NCBI RefSeq assembly: GCF_900177805.1
Contig: NZ_FXAX01000001.1
Span: 124,001-188,000, forward strand
Direction of reading: 5' to 3'
DNA from: Fibrobacter sp. UWB13
Lineage (GTDB): Bacteria > Fibrobacterota > Fibrobacteria > Fibrobacterales > Fibrobacteraceae
DNA length: 64,000 nt
In this document: positions 40,448-49,051 of the stretch, one piece after another
Position numbering within the stretch: the stretch's first letter is position 1
Layout: each line of letters begins with the position of its first letter
Made by a program: the position numbers and the translations under genes
Notes under the pieces: generated by a model
Told to the model about the DNA's origin: nothing
Database searches by the model: none
Seen by the model: only the letters and a program-made list of their open reading frames with translations

Positions 40448-40809
40448 TCTGGTTCCTTTACATCATATTTTGTTTTAAATTCTGCTTCAGTGTAAGTCGT
40501 TTCGTGCTCTTGTTTGTCGTAGCAAGTAAAATCGGTTTGGTCTTCGTCCTTGTAACAAGATACGTCGTCATCGCACTTGTAATAAAATGTACACGGGTCG
40601 CGTCTGTAAAAGGTACACTTGGTCGAGTCTGGAGATTGGAAATCTTCAGGGTTTTCGCAAACATACATATCAACGCCATATTCTGGACATGCTCCACCCG
40701 AAAAGGTGCAGGTCCCTCTCACGTCGCTCGAAGAAACGTTGTCGCTACAGCCGTTCCAGAAGAATGCTGCGATGGCGAGAAAAATTTTTTTCCAGTGCTT
40801 GTAGAACAT
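40444..40809 (-). CDS. YGV-motif lipoprotein 2 (radical SAM partner)
   Basis: 121 aa. Leader MFYKHWKKIFLAIAAFFWNGC (Cys21). The mature part has PEYGVD, ten Cys in the short domain (CTFYRRDPCTFYYKCDDDVSCYK) and the shared ending TTYTEAEFKTKYD. The smallest of the three and the one closest to a minimal substrate. It starts 4 nt after the first lipoprotein gene. Confidence 0.8.
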   Translation of the reverse strand: MFYKHWKKIFLAIAAFFWNGCSDNVSSSDVRGTCTFSGGACPEYGVDMYVCENPEDFQSPDSTKCTFYRRDPCTFYYKCDDDVSCYKDEDQTDFTCYDKQEHETTYTEAEFKTKYDVKEPE

Positions 40810-40813
40810 GATT

Positions 40814-41284
40814 TTACTTGGTTTGGTTGGATGTTGTATTCTTATAGATTTTTTTGAATTCTGTATCGTCGTAGGTGAAACCGTCGTTGCATTCGTATTT
40901 TTTTATAAAGACATCTGCGTCTACACCGTAATCGGGGCATATTGTTGTGCCGTTAAATGTTTCACATGCAGGGGCGGAAACATGGATTGTATCAGTTTTG
41001 GCTATGCAGGTGTATCCGTTTTCGCAAGTGACTGTAGAACCGTTTTCGGAGGTGACTTCGCAATACATTTGCGGTACACCGTAGGCGGGCATAGGTAAGG
41101 GTTCGGAACTGCTAGATATATTATCTTCGCTACTGGAGCTTGAACTCAGTGTTTCTGAACTACTGGAATACTGTGGAGGGACTCCGTATAGGGGAGGTTC
41201 CACTGTGGTGGAACTGTTGTCACAACTAGCCCAGAAAAAACCGGTAATTGCAAGTGAAATCTTTTTCCAGTGTTTGTAAAACAT
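40814..41284 (-). CDS. YGV-motif lipoprotein 1 (first gene of the radical SAM operon)
   Basis: 156 aa; ATG at 41284 chosen for GAGGAG upstream and for the conserved leader MFYKHWKKISLAITGFFWASC (Cys21). Three YGV motifs: PLYGVPPQ, PAYGVPQM and PDYGVDAD. A short Ser-rich linker separates the first two; a Cys-containing domain and the tail FTYDDTEFKKIY follow. Confidence 0.8.
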   Translation of the reverse strand: MFYKHWKKISLAITGFFWASCDNSSTTVEPPLYGVPPQYSSSSETLSSSSSSEDNISSSSEPLPMPAYGVPQMYCEVTSENGSTVTCENGYTCIAKTDTIHVSAPACETFNGTTICPDYGVDADVFIKKYECNDGFTYDDTEFKKIYKNTTSNQTK

Positions 41285-41489
41285 TTTTAACTCCTCGTGC
41301 CCACTAGGGTCCTCACTTCTACAAATATATACAAAATAAGGCTCGAAATGCTCCAAAAAGGCGATAAAACCCGTGTACCGAAAAGATTTTGTTGCATCTG
41401 TTGCATATAGGCAAGCTTGGAGTTGTTTTGGTCAAAAATTCGCCCTGCCTCGCTCGGATTTTGCGTATAAAAGTTATATTTAGGTCACT

Positions 41490-44030
41490 ATGAAAAAAGA
41501 AACGTTAGGAAGGGACGGTGTAAAGTCTAAGTCTTTGCGTCAGTCCTTTATGGAATGGAAGAATTCTCTTCATTGGGAAAAACCTCAGAATATCATGTTG
41601 GCAGTTACGGCATTCGTGCTCGTAGCGGCTTTCCTTATCTTTAACAATTTATCCGTGTCGTATGCGCGTCATTGGGATATCCAATGGGGGTATTACTCGA
41701 TTCTCGTCACGTTCCTGTTGCTCGTGGCGGGCGTTGTCGTCAATGCTCCGTTCGTGGCAAAACATGTGCGTGGGTTCTTGCCGAGCGGCAAGAGTTTTTG
41801 CGGGCTTGCGCTTTTGCTCATTGTGTTCTCGGTGTTCATTTTCGGGAACATCGGCAATACGCACCGTGTCTTGAGTGACGAGACGAGCTGGGAATCGATG
41901 GGCCTCCAGATGTATTTCCAGCACACGGGCGGTGTCTGTAACGAAGGCATCTGGACGGATGGCGTTCTCGATTGCAAGACCGAAGTGAACAACTTCAAGG
42001 GCAAGGCGCTTGGCTTTGTCTATTCGCTTGTGTTCAACTTCATGGAGCCGAATCGCGATACCGCGTTGATGGTAAACTACCCGTTCTACATCTTGAGCTT
42101 GATTGCGTTCTTCCTTGCGCTTAGCAAGTGGTTCAAGAGCGATAAGCTTGCGCTTGCGGCGACGGCGTTCTTGGGCGGCATGCCGATTTACCTGTTGCAG
42201 TCGCGCTCGGCATCGACGGAAGTCCTCTACATCCTCTTGCTTGCGGTACTTATGGCATGGTACGCGTTTGTGCCGACGAACAAGGTCACGTGGAAGCATT
42301 TCCTCTTGACGGTTCCGCTGCTTGGATTCTTTGCGCAGACACGCCAGGAAACCGTGTTTGCGTTTATTCCGTTTGCGCTTTACTATTATCGTTATTTCCT
42401 TGAAAAACCGTATCGCTTGCCTGCCTTCGTGGCATCGGTGATTGCGGTGAGCTGGCCTTCGATCAACACGATGGCAGCTTATCGCGGGTACGACTTCCAG
42501 GGCGGTACGCATGCGGCGCACTCGTTTGAAAACTTGTGGTACAACCTCAAGACGAATATCGAAGTCATGATGAATCTCAAGACGGATCCGTCTTTTGGCG
42601 GCATCATGGAAAATCCGTTCTACACGACGTTTACTGTGATTTTGCTTTTGGCGACGGTCTGGCTATTGTTCCGCATGATTTACTCTCGCCGTTACGTACG
42701 CGGATTCATCTTGGGCATCACGTTCTGCGTGCAGATTTTCGTGATCCTCCTGAACGTGTCTGGAACGTTTACGATTGACATCAACCAGCGTTATGTGCTT
42801 GTAGCGCTTCCGATGTTTGCTCTCTTGATGGCTCTTGGTCTTTATGATGCGCTTGTGTTTACGACGAAGATGAAGAGCGATGCTGCCGCTAAGATTGTGG
42901 CGGGGGTCGCTTGCCTTTTGTCTATCGGGCTTATGGTTTACCATGCTCCGAGTTACAAGGCTAACATGCTCTATTACAAGAACAAGCTCTTGGCTGAAGA
43001 AGACTTCTTGAATACGGAACTGGCAAAGTATCCGAAGAACTCCGTGTTTATTTACGCTAGACCATGGCAGATGCTTGCGTCTGGACACACTTCGTTTAGC
43101 GAAAGCTCCTTTAAGAGCTGGAGTACCGAACAGTTTGCTGAATGGATGCAAAAGTCGGGTGGCAATATTTATCTCGTGCGTGGTCAGGATGGCTATGGCA
43201 AGGTAAATCGCAATAGCCGTGTGGTGGGCTTCAAGACGACCGACCAGATTGACGATATTTTGGGTGCATACAAGAACGAACGTGTACTGATGGAAGCTCG
43301 TCTGTTTGGTTATGGACTTGCCATTTACAAGATTATCTCGAAGAAGGGCGTGTCGCATTACGCGCAGAATTTCATGGTAACCGAAGAATCGAATGGCATG
43401 ATTGTCGTGAACAAGCGTTTCCCGGAATCAATTGCTTGCGATTACAAGGTGAATGACAAGGATCAAGGCGAAATGCTTGTGTCGAATAGCGCAGATACGC
43501 TGTTGCTTGACTCTGCCAAGATTCGTGCAGGTATGAATCGCGTGGTGCTGAGCTGCTCGATGCCGGATGAAGATACGCTTGTGACGTACCGCGACTTCTT
43601 TGTCGATGGCGAAAATGTGGCGCTCCTCTCGAAGCTCAAGATGGGCAAGTTCTTCCAGGAATGGGGTGAGCCGCAAATGAACGAGACGGTCGATCACCAC
43701 AAGATTACGATTGATGGCGAACCGTTCCGCTATGGTATTGGTAGCCATGCAAACTCGGCGATTGAATTCCCGCTTGCACGCAGCTATGATTGGTTGAACG
43801 TGGTCATTGGTCTTGATGACGAAAGTGCTTGTGGCGATGGCGCCTACTTTGCTGTCGAAGCGGATGGTCGTGAAATTTATCGTTCCAAGAAACTTTATAC
43901 GACGGACAAGGAACGTTTGAAGCTGGATATCAAGGGCGCCAAGTCGATTAACTTGCGCGTGTTGATGGGCAACGACAAGGACTGCGACCACGGCGACTGG
44001 GCTCATGCCTGGCTTGAGGCTGAAAAATGA
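41490..44030 (+). CDS. GT-C-type membrane glycosyltransferase with C-terminal NPCBM domain
   Basis: 846 aa. About eleven membrane helices in the first 500 residues. The first large loop has SDETSWESMGLQMYF, the acidic motif where GT-C enzymes (ArnT/PMT group) bind the lipid-linked donor. The soluble C-terminus ends in an NPCBM/CBM-like beta-sandwich: FRYGIGSHANSAIEFPL, VVIGLDDESACGDGAYFAVEADGREIYRS. It probably transfers a sugar to a periplasmic or surface acceptor. TATATT ends 9 nt before the ATG. Overlaps the next glycosyltransferase gene by 4 nt. Confidence 0.8.
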   Translation: MKKETLGRDGVKSKSLRQSFMEWKNSLHWEKPQNIMLAVTAFVLVAAFLIFNNLSVSYARHWDIQWGYYSILVTFLLLVAGVVVNAPFVAKHVRGFLPSGKSFCGLALLLIVFSVFIFGNIGNTHRVLSDETSWESMGLQMYFQHTGGVCNEGIWTDGVLDCKTEVNNFKGKALGFVYSLVFNFMEPNRDTALMVNYPFYILSLIAFFLALSKWFKSDKLALAATAFLGGMPIYLLQSRSASTEVLYILLLAVLMAWYAFVPTNKVTWKHFLLTVPLLGFFAQTRQETVFAFIPFALYYYRYFLEKPYRLPAFVASVIAVSWPSINTMAAYRGYDFQGGTHAAHSFENLWYNLKTNIEVMMNLKTDPSFGGIMENPFYTTFTVILLLATVWLLFRMIYSRRYVRGFILGITFCVQIFVILLNVSGTFTIDINQRYVLVALPMFALLMALGLYDALVFTTKMKSDAAAKIVAGVACLLSIGLMVYHAPSYKANMLYYKNKLLAEEDFLNTELAKYPKNSVFIYARPWQMLASGHTSFSESSFKSWSTEQFAEWMQKSGGNIYLVRGQDGYGKVNRNSRVVGFKTTDQIDDILGAYKNERVLMEARLFGYGLAIYKIISKKGVSHYAQNFMVTEESNGMIVVNKRFPESIACDYKVNDKDQGEMLVSNSADTLLLDSAKIRAGMNRVVLSCSMPDEDTLVTYRDFFVDGENVALLSKLKMGKFFQEWGEPQMNETVDHHKITIDGEPFRYGIGSHANSAIEFPLARSYDWLNVVIGLDDESACGDGAYFAVEADGREIYRSKKLYTTDKERLKLDIKGAKSINLRVLMGNDKDCDHGDWAHAWLEAEK

Positions 44031-45268
44031 AAGTCCTTGTAGCGCCGCTTGATTGGGGACTTGGGCATGCGACTCGTTGCGTGCCTGTTGTCCGCGAATT
44101 CTTGCGGGCGGGTGCCGAGGTGGAACTGGCGGTAGTCAAGGCGAACGCAAATTTTTTCCGTGAAGTATTCCCGGATTTGCGACAGCGCTTGGCTCCGAGC
44201 TACAACATTGTCTACCCGAAGCACGGCTACAACATGGCGCTTTGGCTGCTCAAAAACAGTGTGCACTTGAATGCCGTGATGCGTTACGAACACCACTTTG
44301 CCGAAGAGATGGTAAAACGCCACGGCTATGATGTGCTGTTTTCGGACAACAGATTTGCGTTTTATTCTAAGAACGCGCTTAGCATTTATATGACGCACCA
44401 GCGCAGGATTGCGTTCCCGCGGGCGTTTGCTGCGTTTGAGCGCATTGGCGTGATGTGGCATGCGAACATCATGCGCAAGTTCGATGAAGTCTGGGTGCCG
44501 GATTTGGAAATTTATCCGGGTTATGCGGGCTCGCTTTCGCATTCGGGCGCAACGCCAGGTGATAAGCCGATGCGTTTCGTCGGGACGCTTTCGAGATTCT
44601 CGGAGATGGGGAATGTTGGGAACGCGCTTGGGAATGCGCCGGCGCCGGTTGACCTCGAACGAGATGTGGACTTGATGAGCGTGTCGGAGTTTATGGCGCA
44701 CTCGGCGAACGTGGAGTGGGACGCTGCTCCTGAAAAGCGTGTTGCTGGAATGAATTGTGCGGAAATGCGCGCGGCCTACAAGGTCGTGGCGGTTGTGTCG
44801 GGTGTGGAACCTGCAAGAACGCAGTTCGAACAGCAGTTGCGTGAAGCGTTGCAACAGATCCCTGGCCAACACATGATGATTCTCGGGAAGCCCTCGGCGG
44901 AGCAAAAAGCGTGGACTGAAGGAAATATCGAGTTCCACACGCACTTGGCGACGAACGATTTTGCAGAAGCTGTGAAACGAGCCGATTTTGTGGTAAGTCG
45001 AGGCGGTTACAGTACGGTGATGGACATGGCGGAACTTGGTGCAAAATGTATCTTTGTACCGACGCCAGGACAGTTTGAACAGATTGTCCTCGCTCACGAT
45101 TTGTCGAAGGCGGGTTATGCCGTTGAAATTCCGGCAGATGAACTTTCTGCTGAAACGCTTACAAGCGCTTTCGAAATGTCCGTGAAAATGCCGAAAGTCG
45201 CAAAGCAAAATTTGCTTCACGATGCGGTTGAAGATGTTGTTCGAAAATTTAAAGAGAGGTCGATATGA
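44027..45268 (+). CDS. GT-B glycosyltransferase, MurG-like
   Basis: 413 aa. N-terminal VLVAPLDWGLGHATRCVPVVREFL resembles MurG/MGDG-synthase glycine-rich loops. The C-terminal donor domain has FVVSRGGYSTVMDMAELGAKCIFVPTPGQFEQ with conserved GGxxT and E/Q positions. A 60-residue insertion around 190-250 (NAPAPVDLERDVDLMSVSEFM) is unusual. It likely uses a UDP-sugar in the cytoplasm. Overlap with both neighbours indicates a three-gene operon with the GT-C gene and the next gene. Confidence 0.82.
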   Translation: MKVLVAPLDWGLGHATRCVPVVREFLRAGAEVELAVVKANANFFREVFPDLRQRLAPSYNIVYPKHGYNMALWLLKNSVHLNAVMRYEHHFAEEMVKRHGYDVLFSDNRFAFYSKNALSIYMTHQRRIAFPRAFAAFERIGVMWHANIMRKFDEVWVPDLEIYPGYAGSLSHSGATPGDKPMRFVGTLSRFSEMGNVGNALGNAPAPVDLERDVDLMSVSEFMAHSANVEWDAAPEKRVAGMNCAEMRAAYKVVAVVSGVEPARTQFEQQLREALQQIPGQHMMILGKPSAEQKAWTEGNIEFHTHLATNDFAEAVKRADFVVSRGGYSTVMDMAELGAKCIFVPTPGQFEQIVLAHDLSKAGYAVEIPADELSAETLTSAFEMSVKMPKVAKQNLLHDAVEDVVRKFKERSI

Positions 45269-45951
45269 ACCAGTTCGTTTTAGCTTTCCCGATTCCCGTT
45301 GCGGTCAATGAACCGTTTGCCATTACCGAAACTGTTCAGGTGAAGGCCGATACCAAGACCTTGATGATTCCTGGTTGCAGCGTGCAGTTTAATGTGGTTC
45401 GCCAGGGCGCATCAGCCGACCTCTTGGAAATTTTCAAGGAACGTGATGAACTTTCCGCCGAAGAAGAAAAGGCGATTGTCGATCACAAGTCACTCTTGTT
45501 CTTGCTCGGGAACGTAAAGACGATGGACGATGTTGAAATGGTGAATTCCGCCATTTTGAAGGTCCTCAACGCAAAGGCCGCGGGCGTTTATATGCAACAG
45601 TCTGGCACGGCATGGACCGCGAAGGCTTTTGAAGAACAGTTTGGCGATTGCGATTATCCGATGGATCCGTGGATCAACATTCTCGATTCTGGCGATTCGC
45701 TTTACACGCTTGGTCTGGCTGTGTTTACGTTGCCGGACTTGTGCATCTCGAACACGATTGAAGACCCGGAAGAGGCTCTCTTGATGGCGGCTGATAGCTT
45801 GTTTGGCGATGGTATCCCGGCAAAGTCTGGAAGCGTCATTGACTGGGGCGAGGGCGAAAAATACGTGCTCCGTCAAGAAACGAAGACGCTCTTCTCCAAA
45901 GATGCCCCTGAGTACAACAAGCAGGGTGTTCTGAGAATCGTAAAGAAATAA
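45265..45951 (+). CDS. DUF4261-like protein, function unknown
   Basis: 228 aa, cytoplasmic. Segment AAGVYMQQSGTAWTAKAFEEQF ... YPMDPWINILDSGDSLYTLGLAVFTLPDLCI resembles DUF4261 proteins (acidic, with a WINI and T.GL pattern). Start overlaps the glycosyltransferase stop by 4 nt. No catalytic motif recognised. Confidence 0.6.
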   Translation: MNQFVLAFPIPVAVNEPFAITETVQVKADTKTLMIPGCSVQFNVVRQGASADLLEIFKERDELSAEEEKAIVDHKSLLFLLGNVKTMDDVEMVNSAILKVLNAKAAGVYMQQSGTAWTAKAFEEQFGDCDYPMDPWINILDSGDSLYTLGLAVFTLPDLCISNTIEDPEEALLMAADSLFGDGIPAKSGSVIDWGEGEKYVLRQETKTLFSKDAPEYNKQGVLRIVKK

Positions 45952-45977
45952 TTTTAGAGCGGTAAGAAGGGGAGCTT

Positions 45978-46787
45978 ATGGCTAATGTTTTAAAGTTTGA
46001 ATCGATTGATAACGCGCGACAGCTCGGCGGGATTCCGGCGGGCGGTTCCCATGTCAAGCACAATTTGCTCTTTCGCAGTAGCAATTTGTCCAAAGCGACG
46101 GAACATGATTTGCACCGTCTGCGTGATGATTTTGGCGTTCATCTGGTGATTGATTTGCGATCTGACTTTGAATACATGCAAAAGCCGGACAAGCTCCTCG
46201 ATGGAATGAAATCCGCTTTGATTCCTGTTTTGGATGATTCCATGCATGGCGATGCATTCAACAAGGACCAGGTGGTGCCTGCGACGGGCGTGGACTTTAT
46301 GGAATTCCTTTTTGGCATTGCGCGCCATCCGATTGCAAATACGTTAAAGGACAAACTCTATAATTACTTTGTGGATAGCGATTATGCGAGCTCGCAGTAT
46401 GCGAAAGTCTTTGAAACTGTTGTTGCGCAAAAAGGGGCGCCTATTTTGTGGCATTGCACTTCGGGCAAGGACCGCTGTGGCTTTTGCTCTGCGCTGATGC
46501 TTGCTGCACTCGGTGCTGACGACAACTCTATTTTAGATGATTACGCCGAGTCCGAAAACTCGTACCGCAAGCCGCTTGCGGCGATGACTGCCAAAGGTCG
46601 TGAATCGGGAATGACGGAAGAACAGCTTGACATTCTACATTTCTTGGTGAGTGTCAAGCGCGAGTATCTTGAAATTCCGCTCAATCGCATCAATGCGGAA
46701 TACGGTTCGCTACTGAACTTCATCACGCAGCGGATGCACGTGCCCACCTCGACCATTGACGCACTCCGGGAATACTACCTGGAGTAG
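45978..46787 (+). CDS. Protein-tyrosine phosphatase (Y_phosphatase3 type)
   Basis: 269 aa. NARQLGGIPAGG and RSSNLSKATEHDLHRLRDDFGVHLVIDLRSDFEY, then the P-loop WHCTSGKDRCGF (HCxxGKDR, catalytic Cys about residue 163) and a helical C-terminus ending in TIDALREYYLE. The GKDR variant is shared with lipid/tyrosine phosphatases of the LipA/MptpB group. GGGGAG lies before the ATG. Substrate unknown; it may be co-transcribed with the glycosyltransferase operon. Confidence 0.88.
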   Translation: MANVLKFESIDNARQLGGIPAGGSHVKHNLLFRSSNLSKATEHDLHRLRDDFGVHLVIDLRSDFEYMQKPDKLLDGMKSALIPVLDDSMHGDAFNKDQVVPATGVDFMEFLFGIARHPIANTLKDKLYNYFVDSDYASSQYAKVFETVVAQKGAPILWHCTSGKDRCGFCSALMLAALGADDNSILDDYAESENSYRKPLAAMTAKGRESGMTEEQLDILHFLVSVKREYLEIPLNRINAEYGSLLNFITQRMHVPTSTIDALREYYLE

Positions 46788-46803
46788 TATTCCAAAAGAA
46801 AAA

Positions 46804-46828
46804 CGCAGGCCCGAAGGTCTGCGCGTTT
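46804..46828. terminator. Terminator between the phosphatase gene and purC
   Basis: CGCAGGCC-CGAA-GGTCTGCG then CGTTTTG; A-run on the left allows use in both directions. Confidence 0.8.
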
Positions 46829-46846
46829 TGCAAATAGTTAAGACTA

Positions 46847-47731
46847 TTACAATTCCGGCTGCTTGCCGGTGAGGCGCACGAAGATTTCTTCGTACTTGGC
46901 GAGCGTGTTCTTCACGACTTCAGGCGGAATTTCCGGACCCGGGTAGGTCTTGCCCCAGTCGAGCGTTTCGAGCCAGTCACGGACGTACTGCTTGTCGAAA
47001 CTTTCCTGGTTCTTGCCAACCTGGTACTTGTCTGCCGGCCAGTAGCGGCTGGAGTCCGGAGTGAGCACTTCGTCGATGAGGATGGTTTCGCCATCGATTT
47101 CACCGAATTCGAACTTGGTGTCGGCGAGGATGATGCCCTTGGAGGCAGCGTAGTCGCGAGCCTTCGTGTAGATGTCGAGGGACATGTCACGGAGAGTCGT
47201 TGCAACCTTTTCGCCAACGATATCGAAGGTCTGTTCGAAGCTGATGTTTTCGTCGTGGCCTACGTCCGGCTTGGTGCTCGGCGTGTAGAGCGGCTTTTCG
47301 AGTTTCTGGCAGAGCTGGAGACCTTCCGGGAGAACGTGACCGCAAATCTTACCGGTCTTCTGATAGTCCTTCCAGCCAGAACCGACGATGTATCCGCGCA
47401 CGATGCATTCCACGGAATGGCGGTTAGCCTTCTTCACGATCATGGAACGGCCGCGGAGGTAATCAGCGTGCTTCTTGAGCACTGCTGGATATTCATTCAC
47501 GTCGGCGGTGATGAGGTGGTTCTTCATGCCAAGGTGCTTGAACCAGAAAAGGGAAAGCTGGTTCAGGATCTTGCCCTTGCCCGGAATCGGGGTCGGGAGA
47601 ACCACGTCGAATGCGGAAAGACGGTCGCTAGCGACCATCAGGAAGCTGTCGCCGAGGTCGTACATGTCGCGTACTTTACCCTGGTGGAACAGCGGAACTT
47701 CGGTAATGGGGGTTTCGAATTTTAAGCTCAT
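46847..47731 (-). CDS. purC: SAICAR synthetase
   Basis: 294 aa. Makes SAICAR from CAIR, aspartate and ATP in purine synthesis. HQGKVRDMYDLGDSFLMVASDRLSAFDVVLPTPIPGKG at the N-terminus, then RHSVECIVRGYIVGSGWKDY and ILADTKFEFGEIDGETILIDEVLTPDSSRYWP. Long form as in yeast and many Gram-negatives. TAAATT ends 9 nt before the ATG with only a weak SD. No other pur gene is linked and no purine riboswitch is visible upstream. Confidence 0.96.
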   Translation of the reverse strand: MSLKFETPITEVPLFHQGKVRDMYDLGDSFLMVASDRLSAFDVVLPTPIPGKGKILNQLSLFWFKHLGMKNHLITADVNEYPAVLKKHADYLRGRSMIVKKANRHSVECIVRGYIVGSGWKDYQKTGKICGHVLPEGLQLCQKLEKPLYTPSTKPDVGHDENISFEQTFDIVGEKVATTLRDMSLDIYTKARDYAASKGIILADTKFEFGEIDGETILIDEVLTPDSSRYWPADKYQVGKNQESFDKQYVRDWLETLDWGKTYPGPEIPPEVVKNTLAKYEEIFVRLTGKQPEL

Positions 47732-47957
47732 AGTATCCCAAATTTAGCAATTTAGTGGCGGGTGGCTAGGGGGTGGAGCCGTGTTTCGCTATATCAAACG
47801 CTTTGTTGCATATAGAAAATTATTTTGTGGAATTTTTTATAAAACGCTTAAAATATTAAAAATTTAAATATTTTGTTGCGTGAAATATTGACTTTGCAAA
47901 ACAGAATGGCTATATTGTGAATGAGAAAACATGGTGGTTTCCTAAAAGGAGAAGATT

Positions 47958-49001
47958 ATGAGAATGCTTTCGATTGTTGCTTGCTCTGCGTTTGCCGCAC
48001 TGATGTTTGTTGCTTGTAGTGATGATTCGGTGACGGCTGCTGTTCCGCTTGCTGGTGGCGCTGGTCAAGGGGGTGGAGTCGCGTTGGATTCCACACGCAA
48101 TATATCTGTCGCGTTTAAGGGTTGTTTTGACTATTCATATAATGACGCCCTGAAAAAAACGGCTGCGGAAAATCCCAAAGCCTATTTGGTTACCGACGAT
48201 GCGGGATATCATGTGGTTATTCTGGACATGGCTGGAACTTGCGGTTATGAAAACATTGTATTCAATAACCAACGTGTACTTGATACGTTAAAAATCAATT
48301 TTGAAGGTAATCCTGCAGAATGTAGGTGTATTAATGATGTATGGTTCAATATTGATCCATTGGATGCCGATATCAAGTATTTGGTATATCAGAATGCTGT
48401 TTATGAAGTCGTGGCGGGACCGCTTCCTGTACAGTCTTCTTCGAGTGATTTTTTGACGCCGTCCTCATCTTCAATTGAGGTGGCTTCCTCTTCGGATGTG
48501 GCGCAGTCTTCGTCGTCTGAGGTTTCGTCTTCTTCTGCAGCGGAGGATCCGTCCCGTGTGATTGTTACGGATGCAGTGGCGCAGTGCGAAGACCGTCGTA
48601 CGTTTGATGACCCGATGCTCGATGGTTCTGCGTCTGCAGAGTCGTTTACGCGTGAAAAAAGTGATGCCGCGCTCCCGCCGGTCGCTTACCGCTATGTGTC
48701 TACAGAAAATGTTGGTTTTACGATAAAGAATGTTACGATGACTTGCAATGTTTCCATTGACAGCCTTGAAATCACAACGGCTGATAATACAATTTATGTC
48801 AATGCGAAATACGACTTCACAAATGCGCAGAGGTGCTTGTGCCGTTCGGAAATTACATTCAGCGTGAAAATTGACCCTCCTTATAATACGGCTGAATATC
48901 TTGTTCTAAATGATGGCAGTAGCACCAATTTCGACAATAAAATGGAAGTTGTCGATTTAGATGTTATTCGCGTTGACGATATTTCTAATAGTGATTTTTA
49001 A
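47958..49001 (+). CDS. Two-domain lipoprotein with Ser-rich linker
   Basis: 347 aa; AGGAG before the ATG. Lipobox FVAC (Cys20). Two related beta-domains, about residues 45-155 and 210-330, share the order C-..-L-..-RCxC-..-F.I.P-..-YLV (ECRCINDVWFNIDPLDADIKYLV and RCLCRSEITFSVKIDPPYNTAEYLV). They are separated by about 45 residues of poly-Ser linker. Probably surface-exposed; function unknown. The 226-bp gap upstream is AT-rich and holds nothing else I can name. Confidence 0.75.
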   Translation: MRMLSIVACSAFAALMFVACSDDSVTAAVPLAGGAGQGGGVALDSTRNISVAFKGCFDYSYNDALKKTAAENPKAYLVTDDAGYHVVILDMAGTCGYENIVFNNQRVLDTLKINFEGNPAECRCINDVWFNIDPLDADIKYLVYQNAVYEVVAGPLPVQSSSSDFLTPSSSSIEVASSSDVAQSSSSEVSSSSAAEDPSRVIVTDAVAQCEDRRTFDDPMLDGSASAESFTREKSDAALPPVAYRYVSTENVGFTIKNVTMTCNVSIDSLEITTADNTIYVNAKYDFTNAQRCLCRSEITFSVKIDPPYNTAEYLVLNDGSSTNFDNKMEVVDLDVIRVDDISNSDF

Positions 49002-49020
49002 ACAAAGATAGCAGTGCTAA

Positions 49021-49044
49021 AAAGCCTCCCTTCGGGGAGGCTTT
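49021..49044. terminator. Bidirectional terminator
   Basis: AAAGCCTCCC-TTCG-GGGAGGCTTT between convergent genes. Confidence 0.9.
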
Positions 49045-49051
49045 CATGCTT

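Noticed and set aside
47732-47957. Purine riboswitch or PurR-like site upstream of purC
   Set aside because: No purine aptamer core or clear palindrome is present; the region is simply AT-rich.
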